From: MPNP01 sp963668325
GTDB taxonomy: Bacteria > Pseudomonadota > Alphaproteobacteria > Rhodobacterales > Rhodobacteraceae
Direction: 5' to 3'
NCBI GenBank assembly: GCA_963668325.1
Contig: OY764222.1
Location: forward strand, 434,001-498,000
Length of the DNA: 64,000 bases
Positions 46,147 through 54,495 of this stretch are shown here, in pieces. Below the pieces are notes generated by a model that saw only the letters and a program-made list of their open reading frames with translations, searched no databases and had not been told where the DNA came from. The translations under genes and the position numbers were made by a program. Numbering within the stretch: the stretch's first letter is position 1; the number at the start of each line of letters is the position of its first letter.

Positions 46147-47081
46147 GACCTGGACCAATAAGACCATGGTCGTGCCAACAGATCACCCGGCTCAGGGACA
46201 TATCCCTTGGTCGGGTGGCCGAAGCCTGCGGTTATCAGCGTGATCCAAGTGATCAAAACCGCTGGCGTCGTTCCGGCTCAGTGCTCAGCATTACCGGTAG
46301 CCAATTTTATGATCACCTCAATGGCACCGGTGGTGGCGGTGCGATTGATCTTGTCATCCATGCCAGGGGGTGCGGTTTTGGTGAAGCCCTGGCCTGGCTG
46401 AAACAATTGTCTTGCCAGGCTTATCAATCTTCGGTGGTTCCCTGTTCCCAAACAGCCAAACCAGGTGGTCGGCACGCCCCGTTGGCAGCAAGCAACACCC
46501 TCGCACCGGATTTGCAACTGGTCCCAAGGTACTGGCCCCGGGTGTGGACTTATCTTGTCGGGGACCGCCAGATTGCACCCGCGCTTGTTGCCTGGTGTCA
46601 CCGGAAGCATCTTGTTGGGGCTGACCAGAGGGGCAATGCTGTTTTTATCACCCGTGATGCCAAGGCTTTACCGGTTGGGGCCGAGTTGCACGGAACCATG
46701 CCAGGGCGACCCTTCAAGGGAATGCGCCGGGGGTCCAGAAAAGCGCAAGGTGGGTTCTGGCTGGCGCGTCAGGAAGCGGGACCAACCCTGTTGGTCGAAA
46801 GTGCGATTGATGCCCTGTCGGCTTATACTCTGTCGGCGGCTATGTGCAAGGAGTGTTCCCATTTCCAATATATCATCTCCACTGCCGGTGTGGCCACAAC
46901 GCTGCCCCCCTGGATTATTGATCTGGTCCCATCGGAAACCATCTGGTGTGGCTATGATGCCGATATGGCCGGTGATCAGGCCGCGGTTCTTCTGCTACAG
47001 GCACATCCCGAAATACAGCGCCTAAGACCCCAAGGGGGCAAGGACTGGAATGCTTGTCTGCAGGTGCAGCAAGACAACTGA
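46143..47081 (+). CDS. Transposon gene 4 (Toprim primase-like), copy 2
   Basis: Identical to 27521-28459: GGGGAIDLVIHA-type N-domain and Toprim acidic residues (LLVESAIDAL; GYDADMAGD). It is retained intact in both copies, which argues that it contributes to the element rather than being passive cargo. Confidence 0.75.
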   Translation: MRPGPIRPWSCQQITRLRDISLGRVAEACGYQRDPSDQNRWRRSGSVLSITGSQFYDHLNGTGGGGAIDLVIHARGCGFGEALAWLKQLSCQAYQSSVVPCSQTAKPGGRHAPLAASNTLAPDLQLVPRYWPRVWTYLVGDRQIAPALVAWCHRKHLVGADQRGNAVFITRDAKALPVGAELHGTMPGRPFKGMRRGSRKAQGGFWLARQEAGPTLLVESAIDALSAYTLSAAMCKECSHFQYIISTAGVATTLPPWIIDLVPSETIWCGYDADMAGDQAAVLLLQAHPEIQRLRPQGGKDWNACLQVQQDN

Positions 47082-47351
47082 ATGATCATTTGAACAAACT
47101 ACTCCCACCAATAATCGAGACCAACGGGATTACGGTGCACCAAGCAATTTGATCGACCTGCGGTGCTTGCAAACAGTTACCGGCTTAGGCCTTTGCGGGG
47201 TAAATTTGCCAGGTGGGGAATTTAACTGCTTGGAAAAGAAATGGTGGGGAAATTGATTTTATTAAAATTATTGGAGCTTCTTGAAAAGATTTGTCTCACT
47301 TCGCCCGAAATAATTTGAGAAATTCAAGTTGATTTAAATTAAAAAACAACA

Positions 47352-47910
47352 CCGATGGCAAAAGCAAAAATCGGTTGTTGCACAGCACCCGGCCAATATG
47401 AGCATGGCGAGCCTTCACTGACCAGCCAATAACTTCATCCCGTGGAAGCAGTTGCAAGCCCGCACTGACAAAACTGAGACCGCCCAGGATACCATAACGC
47501 GAGGAGCGTAGCCAATAGAGTATACGTCCACCCGGTGAACGCCTCCACCCTTCGGGATGATGGCTGGCCATCATTTTTTCCCAGGCCAAACGCTCGGTTT
47601 TAGTTACACGCGCCACGCTGAGGGTGCCCAGTTCCGACAAGCTACACTTAATGGTTTGATCTGGAAACCCGGTTGGTAAAGAGGCATGAGCCTCCGGCAT
47701 CACGACCTGGGCGGCTGGCAAGGAGACCTCAAGAAGCGCGGCCAGTTTCGGTAGAAGTTTCTGGGCAGCCGCTCGGCTACTCAACTGCTCGCGATGGCAA
47801 AGGGCTTCAGCCAAGGCTGTGCGAGACAGCCCGGAAACCTCAGTGTTCTGACAAACCTGCCTGAACCAGCAAGCAGTGTCGGATGAAAGTTGAAAAGTAC
47901 CAATAAACAT
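47352..47910 (-). pseudogene. IS4 transposase N-terminal part: DUF4338 (DruA-like) domain
   Basis: The 5' part of the split transposase gene. From Met at 47910 it reads MFIGTFQLSSDTACWFRQVC and then the DUF4338 core: WEKMMASHHPEGW, GGRILYWLRSSRYGILGGLS, LLPRDEVIGWSVKARHAHIG and CNNRFLLLPS. After the transposon it continues VRVHGLASRALQLA. DUF4338 is the domain of DruA of the Druantia anti-phage system and also occurs fused to IS4-type transposases, as here. The apparent extension to 47296 reads into transposon DNA and is not real. Confidence 0.75.
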
Positions 47911-48889
47911 GGCATAGTGATTCGCATAAAATCATTGCAGAGTCAAGTGTGATACATTGATAGGCCCTGACCCGGCAATTGTTGCTGGCCTATGGTCTGG
48001 TGGCCCATACCGACATGAATAAGTATCCGCAATCAAATGCCTGGACGCCGACGGGTACGAATATCTATACTGATCTTGAGGGTGAGGTTTTGCTGGTTGT
48101 CGTGAATGAGGATTTACAACATATGCAGATCGGGGACATCAATCTCGATGGTTTTACTTGGCGTACCGACGCCACGCATGTCAGAGGCGTACTGGATATT
48201 GATGGTGATGACGGTGAACAGGATGTTGAGTTTGGTGCCGGCTTCCTGAATGGTTTGGCCAAGCCCTGGGCTATTGGTTCCATTCCCGGCACAACCCTGG
48301 ATGAAACCTTTGCGGGTAAGACTTCGGCCACCTGGAATGGCCACCTCCTGGGTTTCAATGGCGATGGCGATGTCGTTACCGGCAAGACCGCCATAACCAT
48401 AGATGATTTTACTTCGACGACGGACAATGGCACGGCTGAATTTACGGATTTTGAAATTTGGGAGAACTTTCAATCAGCTGGTCGAACTGAAGTTACAGAT
48501 ACAACTTCTGCTATTGTCGACCGTGACTATGACATCAAGATCGTTGGCAGTGGCAATGACGGTGATTACCGGCAGGGGTTTGTCAATATAAATCATAATG
48601 CTGATGATCTCTCGGGGGTTTTTGTTGGCACCAACCACGAGGGGGTAATCGGTACCCTGGAACGAAGTGACGTTTCGGCTGCTTTCGGGGCCAAACTTGA
48701 CGGACAGGAAGAACCCTCACCATAACACCGAACACAAAAACCAAAGGGCGGGCTGCATGGCGTAGGCAATATTTTTTGCTACCATTCGCCATGCTCCGTC
48801 CTTTATTGAAATACCTTCTCAATTCCTGGCGAGGCCATATAATCTCACCCAAGGCTCTGGCCACCGGAACGACCTGAAAGGCCCATCGT

Positions 48890-50398
48890 ATGAAACTGCC
48901 TGGACATTTGTACCTTCATCTGCCAATCCTGTTGGCCTCCTTGATCATCCTGACGGCCTGCGGTGGTGGTGGCTCTGGCATAAGTACGGGTGGTGGCAAT
49001 GGATCACCGGTCGATACGCCCAATCAAGCCGCCGTAGCCTCGGCTAGTATTTTACCGGCCCCAACCAGGCAAATAAATAACAACATAGGAATTGGTCCCG
49101 CTTTTGCCGGTTCGGGTGAAAGACCCGCGGCAACAGCTCTGCCCAGCAGGGTGAACTATGATGATTTGGTCGTCAGTTACGGTCATTGGCGCGATGCAGG
49201 CGGGCGGGATGGCAGTGCTTCTGGTGCCGATATAATTCGGTATTTGCAAGCCATCCAGAGCCAGGAAGACAGTGACGCCATTAATCAGGGCACCCCATTG
49301 GTTGAAATTGTTACCATTCCGTCGGGTCTAACGACCAGAACCCTCAGAATGAGTTCATCGGCCAGCCCGGAAGAGCGACAGATCATCGAAAGGATCATGC
49401 GGGATATCAATGCCGCCCTGCCCTGGGCCAACCGGTTGGAGCTGGGCCGCGATTTTGCCGGGGATATTGACCGGGACACCATTCCGCGCGGTGAGATTCA
49501 TATCCGGTTTACCAGTGGCAAAGACACCTGGCCCCAAGACGAGGGGAACGGCGATTACGACGAAGCTGTCTTGGGGATTGGCGGTATAAACACGGTGTTT
49601 GGGGGTTATACCCTCATAGATGCCAGGGCCGTTCGAGATGGTGCCGGTGCCTCCTATCAGGGTTTGTTGCAACATGTTGCCCTGCACGAGCTCCTTCACG
49701 CCATGGGCACTCTTGTGCATGTTGATCCCGCGATATTCCCTTATTCGGTGCTGACCCCCACGACCCGGAATTGGCAACAGGTTCCCCCCTTGTACGTTGC
49801 CATAGATGGCGAAATCCTGCTGGCCGATATTCCCGCCGGGGATATTGCCCGGGTCCGCGCAAGCGATCTGGGAACGTGGGATGAGCAAGCTTTCCATGTC
49901 CTGGGAACTCTGCCTCTCAACGCGTCGCAGACGATGGAGTTTGGCGCCGGTTTTCGTAATGGCCTGGCCAAGCCCTGGGCTTTGGGCCCCGTGCCGGCCA
50001 CATCCGTCAGTACCAACCCGGCCCTGGCCCGGGAAGCAATGTGGGAAGGCTATCTTCTGGGGTTTGCCAATGGAGGCAATACGGTCGCCGGTGATACCAC
50101 CATCACCATTGATTTCGGCACGCGCAGGGGTGATGTCTTGTTTGACCAGCTGGAATATTGGGGAATCAAGGCTCCCCCTGGCACCAGGGGGACGGGCACA
50201 GTCTGGCAGGACGGGGATCTGAACTATGCCATCAGGGTCGTACGGGAAGGAACAATTGAGGGTTTTACCTCAACTTCCGGGACTGGCAGTGATCCCGGGG
50301 TGGTTGCCGGTGCTTTTGTCGGTACTGAGCATGAGGGGGCCACTGGAACCCTGCGGCATCCTGACCTTTCCGCCGGTTTCGGGGCCACCCGGCAGTAG
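48890..50398 (+). CDS. Surface lipoprotein SLP2, copy 2 (HExxH)
   Basis: Product identical to 22782-24290: lipobox IILTAC, HELLH with a third His, and the Slam-substrate-like C-terminal barrel ending GFGATRQ. It remains intact although SLP1 upstream is interrupted and the Slam gene downstream is reduced to a stub. If expressed, its surface export would depend on the Slam protein of locus A (28816-30201). Confidence 0.7.
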   Translation: MKLPGHLYLHLPILLASLIILTACGGGGSGISTGGGNGSPVDTPNQAAVASASILPAPTRQINNNIGIGPAFAGSGERPAATALPSRVNYDDLVVSYGHWRDAGGRDGSASGADIIRYLQAIQSQEDSDAINQGTPLVEIVTIPSGLTTRTLRMSSSASPEERQIIERIMRDINAALPWANRLELGRDFAGDIDRDTIPRGEIHIRFTSGKDTWPQDEGNGDYDEAVLGIGGINTVFGGYTLIDARAVRDGAGASYQGLLQHVALHELLHAMGTLVHVDPAIFPYSVLTPTTRNWQQVPPLYVAIDGEILLADIPAGDIARVRASDLGTWDEQAFHVLGTLPLNASQTMEFGAGFRNGLAKPWALGPVPATSVSTNPALAREAMWEGYLLGFANGGNTVAGDTTITIDFGTRRGDVLFDQLEYWGIKAPPGTRGTGTVWQDGDLNYAIRVVREGTIEGFTSTSGTGSDPGVVAGAFVGTEHEGATGTLRHPDLSAGFGATRQ

Positions 50399-50525
50399 GA
50401 TTGCCACCAGGCTCAAACACATGTAACCTTTTTACCATTGCTGGTCTGGGGGTTATCGGACGGGTTTCGGTATAAGGGCTGAACGTAGAGCATCTTGATT
50501 TCAAGGGAACCTTAACCCATCTTGG

Positions 50526-50530
50526 GAATA
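50526..50530. other. Unoccupied transposon target site (ATATG)
   Basis: CTTGGGAATATGAACCCGGA is uninterrupted here. The paralogous site at 24420/28730 carries the 4305-bp transposon with ATATG duplicated. This is a natural empty-site control for the element's boundaries. Confidence 0.9.
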
Positions 50531-50613
50531 TGAACCCGGAGGGTTGAATGATTGGTTTGGGAGTGATTATCATCGGTCAGCCTGAGAAATGAAACAAGTC
50601 AGAAAATACTATT

Positions 50614-50682
50614 ATGCACATACGATACAAATTCTTCCGCCAACAATGGAAGGTTATTCTGGTAACTCTCTTTTTGGGAAGG
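50614..50682 (+). pseudogene. Slam 5' stub, copy 2
   Basis: MHIRYKFFRQQWKVILVTLF is identical to the start of Slam (28816). After LG at about 50680 the sequence switches abruptly to group II intron RT sequence in the same frame. Only the signal peptide of Slam survives in this locus copy. Confidence 0.85.
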
Positions 50683-50887
50683 TTCCTAGGAGATCTTCTT
50701 GTATCCTATTTCGACACCATTGACCACAAGCACCTAAGGGCTTTTCTCGACCTGCGGATTAATGACGGTGTCATACGTCGTATGATTCATAAATGGTTGA
50801 AAGCGGGAGTAATGGATAAAGGTGTTCTACAACATCCCGAATCCGGTGCTCCACAAGGCGGTGTGATATCGCCGCTACTTTCCACTT
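50683..50887 (+). pseudogene. Group II intron reverse transcriptase fragment
   Basis: Reads LVSYFDTIDHKHLRAFLDLR, then RRMIHKWLKAGVMDKGVLQH and GAPQGGVISPLLS. FDTIDH...L and (G/T)PQGGVISPLL are RT motifs of LtrA-type group II intron proteins. The catalytic YxDD block, maturase and intron ribozyme are missing. It fuses in frame to the Slam stub, giving a 97-codon chimeric frame with no expected function. Confidence 0.8.
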
Positions 50888-50907
50888 TTATGCCGATATC
50901 GGCATAA
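50888..50907. repeat. 20-bp perfect palindrome related to the MITE ends
   Basis: TTATGCCGATATCGGCATAA followed by ATGTGATAAACAACA. It equals the two inverted repeats of the 65-bp MITE (7907-7971) joined with the centre lost, with the same ATGTGA on its right and an AACAACA like the transposon right end. Confidence 0.6.
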
Positions 50908-50923
50908 ATGTGATAAACAACAC

Positions 50924-51311
50924 CAGGCCGCACTGGCCGATCTGGACCGGCTGGAAGATCCTGGTCACGGGTAAGCCGTGACCACCCTTCGGTCAGCGTC
51001 ATATGCACCCCTCGTGGGAACTACACCGTCATCCGGCGGTTGGTTCTCACCTTATTCCAATCTGGCTTTCTCACCTTGTTTCGATCAAAGTGAACCAGGA
51101 TTGGGCAAACTAACACTAACCCGATGGCCTGCCAAGGACGGCCTTGCCTTTGGTTCCTGGGCAGAAAAGTTGTTATTGAACACCTTTTTCGATAACACCA
51201 TTGACTGGCTGGTTGGCAACCTTGTTCAAACCAGTCGGCGCAACAGCTATAGAGCGACAATCAGGATAACATCAAAACATACTTACAGAGTCAAGTGTGA
51301 TAAGTTGATAG
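50924..51311 (+). mobile_element. IS4-family element tail (relic)
   Basis: Reads QAALADLDRLEDPGHG then stop (compare QAALTDLGRHEDPGHG in the IS4 transposase), followed by the GTCACGGGTAAGCCGTGACC hairpin also found at 41375-41394. It ends GAGTCAAGTGTGATAAGTTGATAG, the IS4-type terminal repeat. The inner part (LAFGSWAEKLLLNTFFDNTI) is shared with the relic at 57060-57517. The end sits directly against a truncated porin. Confidence 0.75.
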
Positions 51312-51838
51312 GTTCGGACCCAGGGGCAGATGAAAATCTTTGGTCAGCCGGGGTGAATTACGCCGGTGAAAAAATTGAAGTCGGATTAGGGATGGATAGT
51401 GAAGCAAGCCTTATCTTTGTTATTGGCTACAAGTTTCCCGGTGTGGAAGCCAGATACTTCCGTGGAAAATACGATAGTTTTGGCGTCAAGCATTTTTCGT
51501 ATGACAATCATTTAGACCGCTATAATGGGAAAGATTTTGGGGTACAAACTATTATTGATCTGGGGGACAGGTCAACCTTGACAACCAGTTATTCAACAAG
51601 AGAGGTTAACGGCCAAACGGTTGATGAAGATGGATTTGCTTTACCGGGTGCGGTCTTATTTCATACGGATGCCAAGTTGACGGAGGTGGATTATGCGCAT
51701 GATTTAGGTGGCGGCATGACCTTCAAGACAGAAGTGAGTCAGGTCGATGCCCTTACCACACTTTTTGACCATGATGGATCGCCTCTATATAGCTTTAAAG
51801 ACACCTATCTTGAGATGCTTCTGGAAATGAAATTTTAA
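51312..51838 (+). pseudogene. Porin, C-terminal part truncated by an IS4 tail
   Basis: About 175 residues: NLWSAGVNYAGEKIEVGLGM, GYKFPGVEARYFRGKYDSFG, then DYAHDLGGGMTFKTEVSQVD and the end EMLLEMKF. The alternating pattern and terminal Phe mark an outer membrane beta-barrel, and EVDYAHDLGGG parallels the ELGVSYDLGGG strand of porins A-C, so it is a divergent porin relative. The signal peptide and first half are gone. The open frame continues upstream into IS DNA to about 50978, but that part is not porin. Confidence 0.65.
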
Positions 51839-52412
51839 ACCGAACTTTGGGACCTAAGCTACCTAACATGGGAGAATTACAAGAAAGGTTATGGGTAGTG
51901 GTCACAAACATGGATACAAACACATAAAAATCAGAAATAGTATTGGTTATACCAGTGTTCATGTAGGTTTTACTGGTGGTGACTAGATTCTCCTGTTCTG
52001 AGGGAATTACCATGAAAAGGAGCATCCACAGGATAGGAATGCCTGTCTAACTCAGATTTGCTCAACGGAAGTTGTGTTGAATAATAAGAGACGAAGCCCG
52101 GCATTATCTTGATCAGTTTCTCCTCGTTGAAATTCTCGGGGTGGGTAAAAAAATTCTCAAAGGGATTGAAATCCTACGGGAACAATGGTGCAGGGAGCCA
52201 AGCGTTCATGGAAGAAAGAGTACTAGGCCACAGTGATTGTAAAAACATTTATGGTCTGGGAATGCAGATGAGATCCGCCAACCGAAAGGTGGGATATGGA
52301 GTGCCAATGCATGCTGGTTGAATTGACGAATAACAAGTTATAGTCTAAGAAACAGGAGACTGAGAAATTGTCACTTGTGGATTTAATTTGATTACCCGAA
52401 GGAGAGGAATAA
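51839..52412. other. Non-coding stretch before the restriction-modification genes
   Basis: It holds no gene that I can support; a 70-codon frame at 52109-52321 has no ribosome-binding site or recognisable sequence. AAGGAGAGG at 52399-52407 is the Shine-Dalgarno for the methyltransferase. Confidence 0.35.
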
Positions 52413-53294
52413 GTGAAAGGTACCGAAATGCAGTCCTTTGGCACATCCAACAGAAGGGGGCATGATTCAAGCCGATTCTACCGGCGGCGCATGTTTGTCG
52501 ATAACAAGACCTTAAGACCGACTATCGACCGGCACCAAGCACCCGAGGAAGAAGATGCTCGCAATCTCGCCTGCATAAACAGGATTTATACCCATTCGGC
52601 TGTCGACATGCACCATCTACCTGATAATTCCATTCATTTGATGGTAACATCTCCGCCCTACAATGTCGGCAAAGACTACGATGAGGATCTGACGGAAAAC
52701 GAGTATGCTGATCTTCTACTTGCGGTATGGCAAGAAGTTCATCGGGTACTTGTTCCCGGTGGACGAGCTTGTATCAATATTGCTAACATCGGCCGCAAGC
52801 CCTACCTTTCCCTGAGCAGTATGATCGTTGGTCAGATGTGCGATCTGGGGTATCTGATGCGAGGCGAAATAATCTGGGAAAAGGGCGCAAGTGCAGGGGC
52901 GTCCTGTGCCTGGGGCAGTTGGAAATCACCCTCCAACCCCGTCCTACGGGATACGCACGAATACATCCTTGTCTTTTCCAAGGGTGATTACCGGAGGCAG
53001 GGCAAGGGCAAGGTAGCCACAATCACTAGGGATGAATTTCTGGAATATACGAAAAGCGTGTGGTCGTTTTCTGCCGAGTCCGCCCGCCGAGTCAATCACC
53101 CGGCACCTTTTCCAGTGGAATTGCCACGGCGACTCATTCAGCTTTATAGTTACGAGAAAGATATAGTCCTTGATCCGTTTATGGGATCAGGAACGACGGC
53201 TCTAGCCGCTCTGAACTGTGGGAGGTACTATGTTGGCTATGAAATAGACAGTGTGTATGTCCGTCGAGCCAAGGACAGAATCGGAAAGGATTGA
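52413..53294 (+). CDS. DNA methyltransferase of a type II restriction-modification system (class beta)
   Basis: A 293-residue amino-methyltransferase acting on adenine N6 or cytosine N4. Motif IV is VTSPPYNVGKDY (residues ~84-95); TSPPY favours N4-cytosine or class-beta N6 enzymes. Motif I, the SAM-binding site, comes later as VLDPFMGSGTTALAAL (~251-266), followed by GYEID. This order (IV before I) defines class beta. GTG start at 52413 with AAGGAGAGG 5 nt upstream. It overlaps the restriction gene behind it by about 40 nt. The pair protects against foreign DNA and behaves as a selfish unit. Confidence 0.85.
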   Translation: MKGTEMQSFGTSNRRGHDSSRFYRRRMFVDNKTLRPTIDRHQAPEEEDARNLACINRIYTHSAVDMHHLPDNSIHLMVTSPPYNVGKDYDEDLTENEYADLLLAVWQEVHRVLVPGGRACINIANIGRKPYLSLSSMIVGQMCDLGYLMRGEIIWEKGASAGASCAWGSWKSPSNPVLRDTHEYILVFSKGDYRRQGKGKVATITRDEFLEYTKSVWSFSAESARRVNHPAPFPVELPRRLIQLYSYEKDIVLDPFMGSGTTALAALNCGRYYVGYEIDSVYVRRAKDRIGKD

Positions 53295-53925
53295 GGACAG
53301 ATTGAATAGCTGCTTAAAGAAAATCTTTTGTATGCCTGACAAAAGAAAACGTTTTGCCAATGGACTTCCAGTAGCTTTCGATATGGTAAGGCAACGAATG
53401 CCACCTGGCAACCCGGCGGTTGGAATTTTGCGTGAACACGTCATTATCGGTTTTTTTCTGGCTGAATTTGGACTGAAAAATGTTGAGGTTCCTGAAAAAG
53501 GCAATGAAAGAGGCTATGATGTTGTTCTGTGTGGTGGGGAAATATCAATCAAGACTGTCACTGGTAACCAAGGAGTGAAGATTCTCTGGACCGCCGACAC
53601 GGCTCAGGCCCAAAGTGCAATATCTGAGGGTTATCAGCCCGAACACGACATTTTGTTGATTAGCATCTTTTGGGGAAAACAAAAAGACAGTGCCTTCTAT
53701 ATTCCTTTGTCGGCCCAAAAAAATACCTTAAAGTGCTTGGGCAGAGACCAATATCTTTCGGCAGTGCCGGGCACCAACAACCGGGGAATTGAAATAAAGC
53801 GAAAGGCGATAACGGCTTTGAAGAAACATCAAGACACGATCAGTATCTCAGTAGACTGGACCATTGAAGACACCAACTACCCCGCCCCATGGGATGAGTG
53901 GGACGAATATTGGCGTGGCTTGTAA
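53251..53925 (+). CDS. Type II restriction endonuclease, ThaI-like
   Basis: Up to 224 residues. The pattern GNPAVGILREHVIIGFFLAE, then GNERGYDVVLCGGEISIKTV resembles ThaI-type endonucleases (CGCG specificity in the founding member). D...E.K in YDVVLCGGEISIK is a plausible PD-(D/E)xK active site. The start is uncertain: GTG 53251 or ATG 53257 overlap the methyltransferase, while ATG 53332 (MPDKRKRFANGLP) would lie 37 nt after its stop. The C-terminus is acidic and Trp-rich (DEWDEYWRGL). The family call rests on remembered motifs; a restriction role is strongly supported by the adjacent methyltransferase. Confidence 0.65.
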   Translation: MCMSVEPRTESERIEDRLNSCLKKIFCMPDKRKRFANGLPVAFDMVRQRMPPGNPAVGILREHVIIGFFLAEFGLKNVEVPEKGNERGYDVVLCGGEISIKTVTGNQGVKILWTADTAQAQSAISEGYQPEHDILLISIFWGKQKDSAFYIPLSAQKNTLKCLGRDQYLSAVPGTNNRGIEIKRKAITALKKHQDTISISVDWTIEDTNYPAPWDEWDEYWRGL

Positions 53926-54119
53926 TAGTCAGCTGTACCACTCGCTGGCCAGAATTTACCGCGGAGTGAGCTGCCGTAGGAGGTTCGATCAAAATACGGT
54001 TTAAAGGAGTTCGTTCTTGGTCAACATAATCGGAAATTCCACCTGTGCGAAGATTGTGTGAGCGATAAGATGAAATTTGATCAACAAAACAAAAATGATA
54101 TGGAAAAATTTGGAGCATT

Positions 54120-54222
54120 ATTTATTTGCCGAATGGTGGGTGTGGGGTGCAAACACCCGCTGATCCTTTAATCCAAAAATTATCTGGATATAAGTCTCTG
54201 CAGCGTGCAAGAGAGTATCATG
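54120..54222 (+). repeat. Dispersed intergenic repeat, copy 3
   Basis: CCGAATGGTGGGTGTGGGGT, then TTTAATCC, ATCTGGATAT and CTGCAGCGTGCAAGAGAGTA. The last block is identical to 10738-10757, and TTTAATCC...TTTGGATATGAG...GTGCAACAGAGTATCAG at 17668-17712 is a weaker copy. Here it sits between the restriction gene and a lipoprotein fragment, with no MNT gene attached. Confidence 0.5.
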
Positions 54223-54228
54223 CAATGA

Positions 54229-54492
54229 CTAACGGGTAGCTCCAAAGCCCGCTGAAAGGTCGGGGTGTTCTACTGTACCGATCGCACCCTCATGTTCACT
54301 TCCAACAAAAGCTCCTGAGATCACACCCGGGTCATCACCTGAAGACGAGGTAGAGACAAAGCCCTCAATTGTACCCTCCCGAACAATTGCAATGGTATAG
54401 CCTAGATCACCGTCTTGCCACATGGTGCCAGTACCTGGCGAACCTGGAGCTGCCTTGATACCCCAATATTCAAGATTGTCAAAATTGGCTTC
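54229..54492 (-). pseudogene. SLP2-like lipoprotein, C-terminal fragment
   Basis: On the minus strand: ANFDNLEYWGIKAAPGSPGT, then MWQDGDLGYTIAIVREGTIE and GAFVGSEHEGAIGTVEHPDL, ending AGFGATR. It corresponds to the last ~88 residues of SLP2 at roughly 75-80% identity by eye. It is cut at 54492, exactly where a Slam gene fragment begins in the opposite direction, so an inversion or deletion joined the two. Confidence 0.8.
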
Positions 54493-54495
54493 TGA

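Larger units (their letters stand above)
43047..47351 (+). mobile_element. 4305-bp four-gene DDE transposon, copy 2 (complete, nested)
   Basis: The same length and same four open genes as copy 1; the translated products are identical. It is bounded by TGTTGG...CAACA with its own 5-bp duplication CCGAT (43042-43046 and 47352-47356), different from copy 1's ATATG. It is inserted in the DUF4338 region of the IS4 transposase gene. Separate duplications show two independent transposition events, and sequence identity shows they were recent. Confidence 0.9.
41005..47963 (-). mobile_element. IS4-family element with DUF4338 N-domain, interrupted by transposon copy 2
   Basis: Terminal inverted repeats CTATCAATGTATCACACTTG / CAAGTGTGATACATTGATAG and a 9-bp target duplication GCCCTGACC. 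Without the nested 4305-bp transposon and its 5-bp duplication the element is 2649 bp. Family and duplication length agree with the IS4 superfamily. Solo tails of related elements, sharing the CAAGTGTGATA--TTGATAG end, occur at 50924-51311 and 57060-57517. Confidence 0.9.
40126..48725 (+). pseudogene. SLP1 copy 2, interrupted by an IS4 element carrying a nested transposon
   Basis: Bases 40126-41004 encode the first ~293 residues of SLP1 and 47973-48725 the remainder; both halves match 20986-22617. Between them lies a 6959-bp insertion (41005-47963) flanked by the 9-bp duplication GCCCTGACC (40996-41004 and 47964-47972). Removing it together with one duplication restores the frame exactly (VALTRQLLLAYGL). 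The upstream half now ends after a few IS-encoded residues. The lipobox is retained, so a truncated lipoprotein without its barrel might still be made. Confidence 0.85.

Noticed and set aside
47296..47351. Extension of the DUF4338 gene to 47296
   Set aside because: Those bases are the right end of transposon copy 2; the real frame continues on the other side of the transposon at 43046.
24425..47351. The two 4.3-kb elements as the ends of one composite transposon carrying 24-47 kb
   Set aside because: Each copy has its own different 5-bp duplication (ATATG; CCGAT), so they inserted independently.
50683..50887. A diversity-generating retroelement driving porin variation
   Set aside because: The RT fragment has group II intron motifs and is truncated before YxDD; porin block differences are whole-block exchanges and not adenine-specific changes, and no template repeat was seen.
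50978..51838. An apparent 286-aa gene covering 50978-51838
   Set aside because: Its first ~110 codons are IS4 tail DNA (the same block is at 57200-57517 in a different context); only 51312-51838 is porin-like. The open frame is accidental.
52109..52321. A 70-codon frame as a gene
   Set aside because: No ribosome-binding site, no recognisable composition or domain, and no partner gene.
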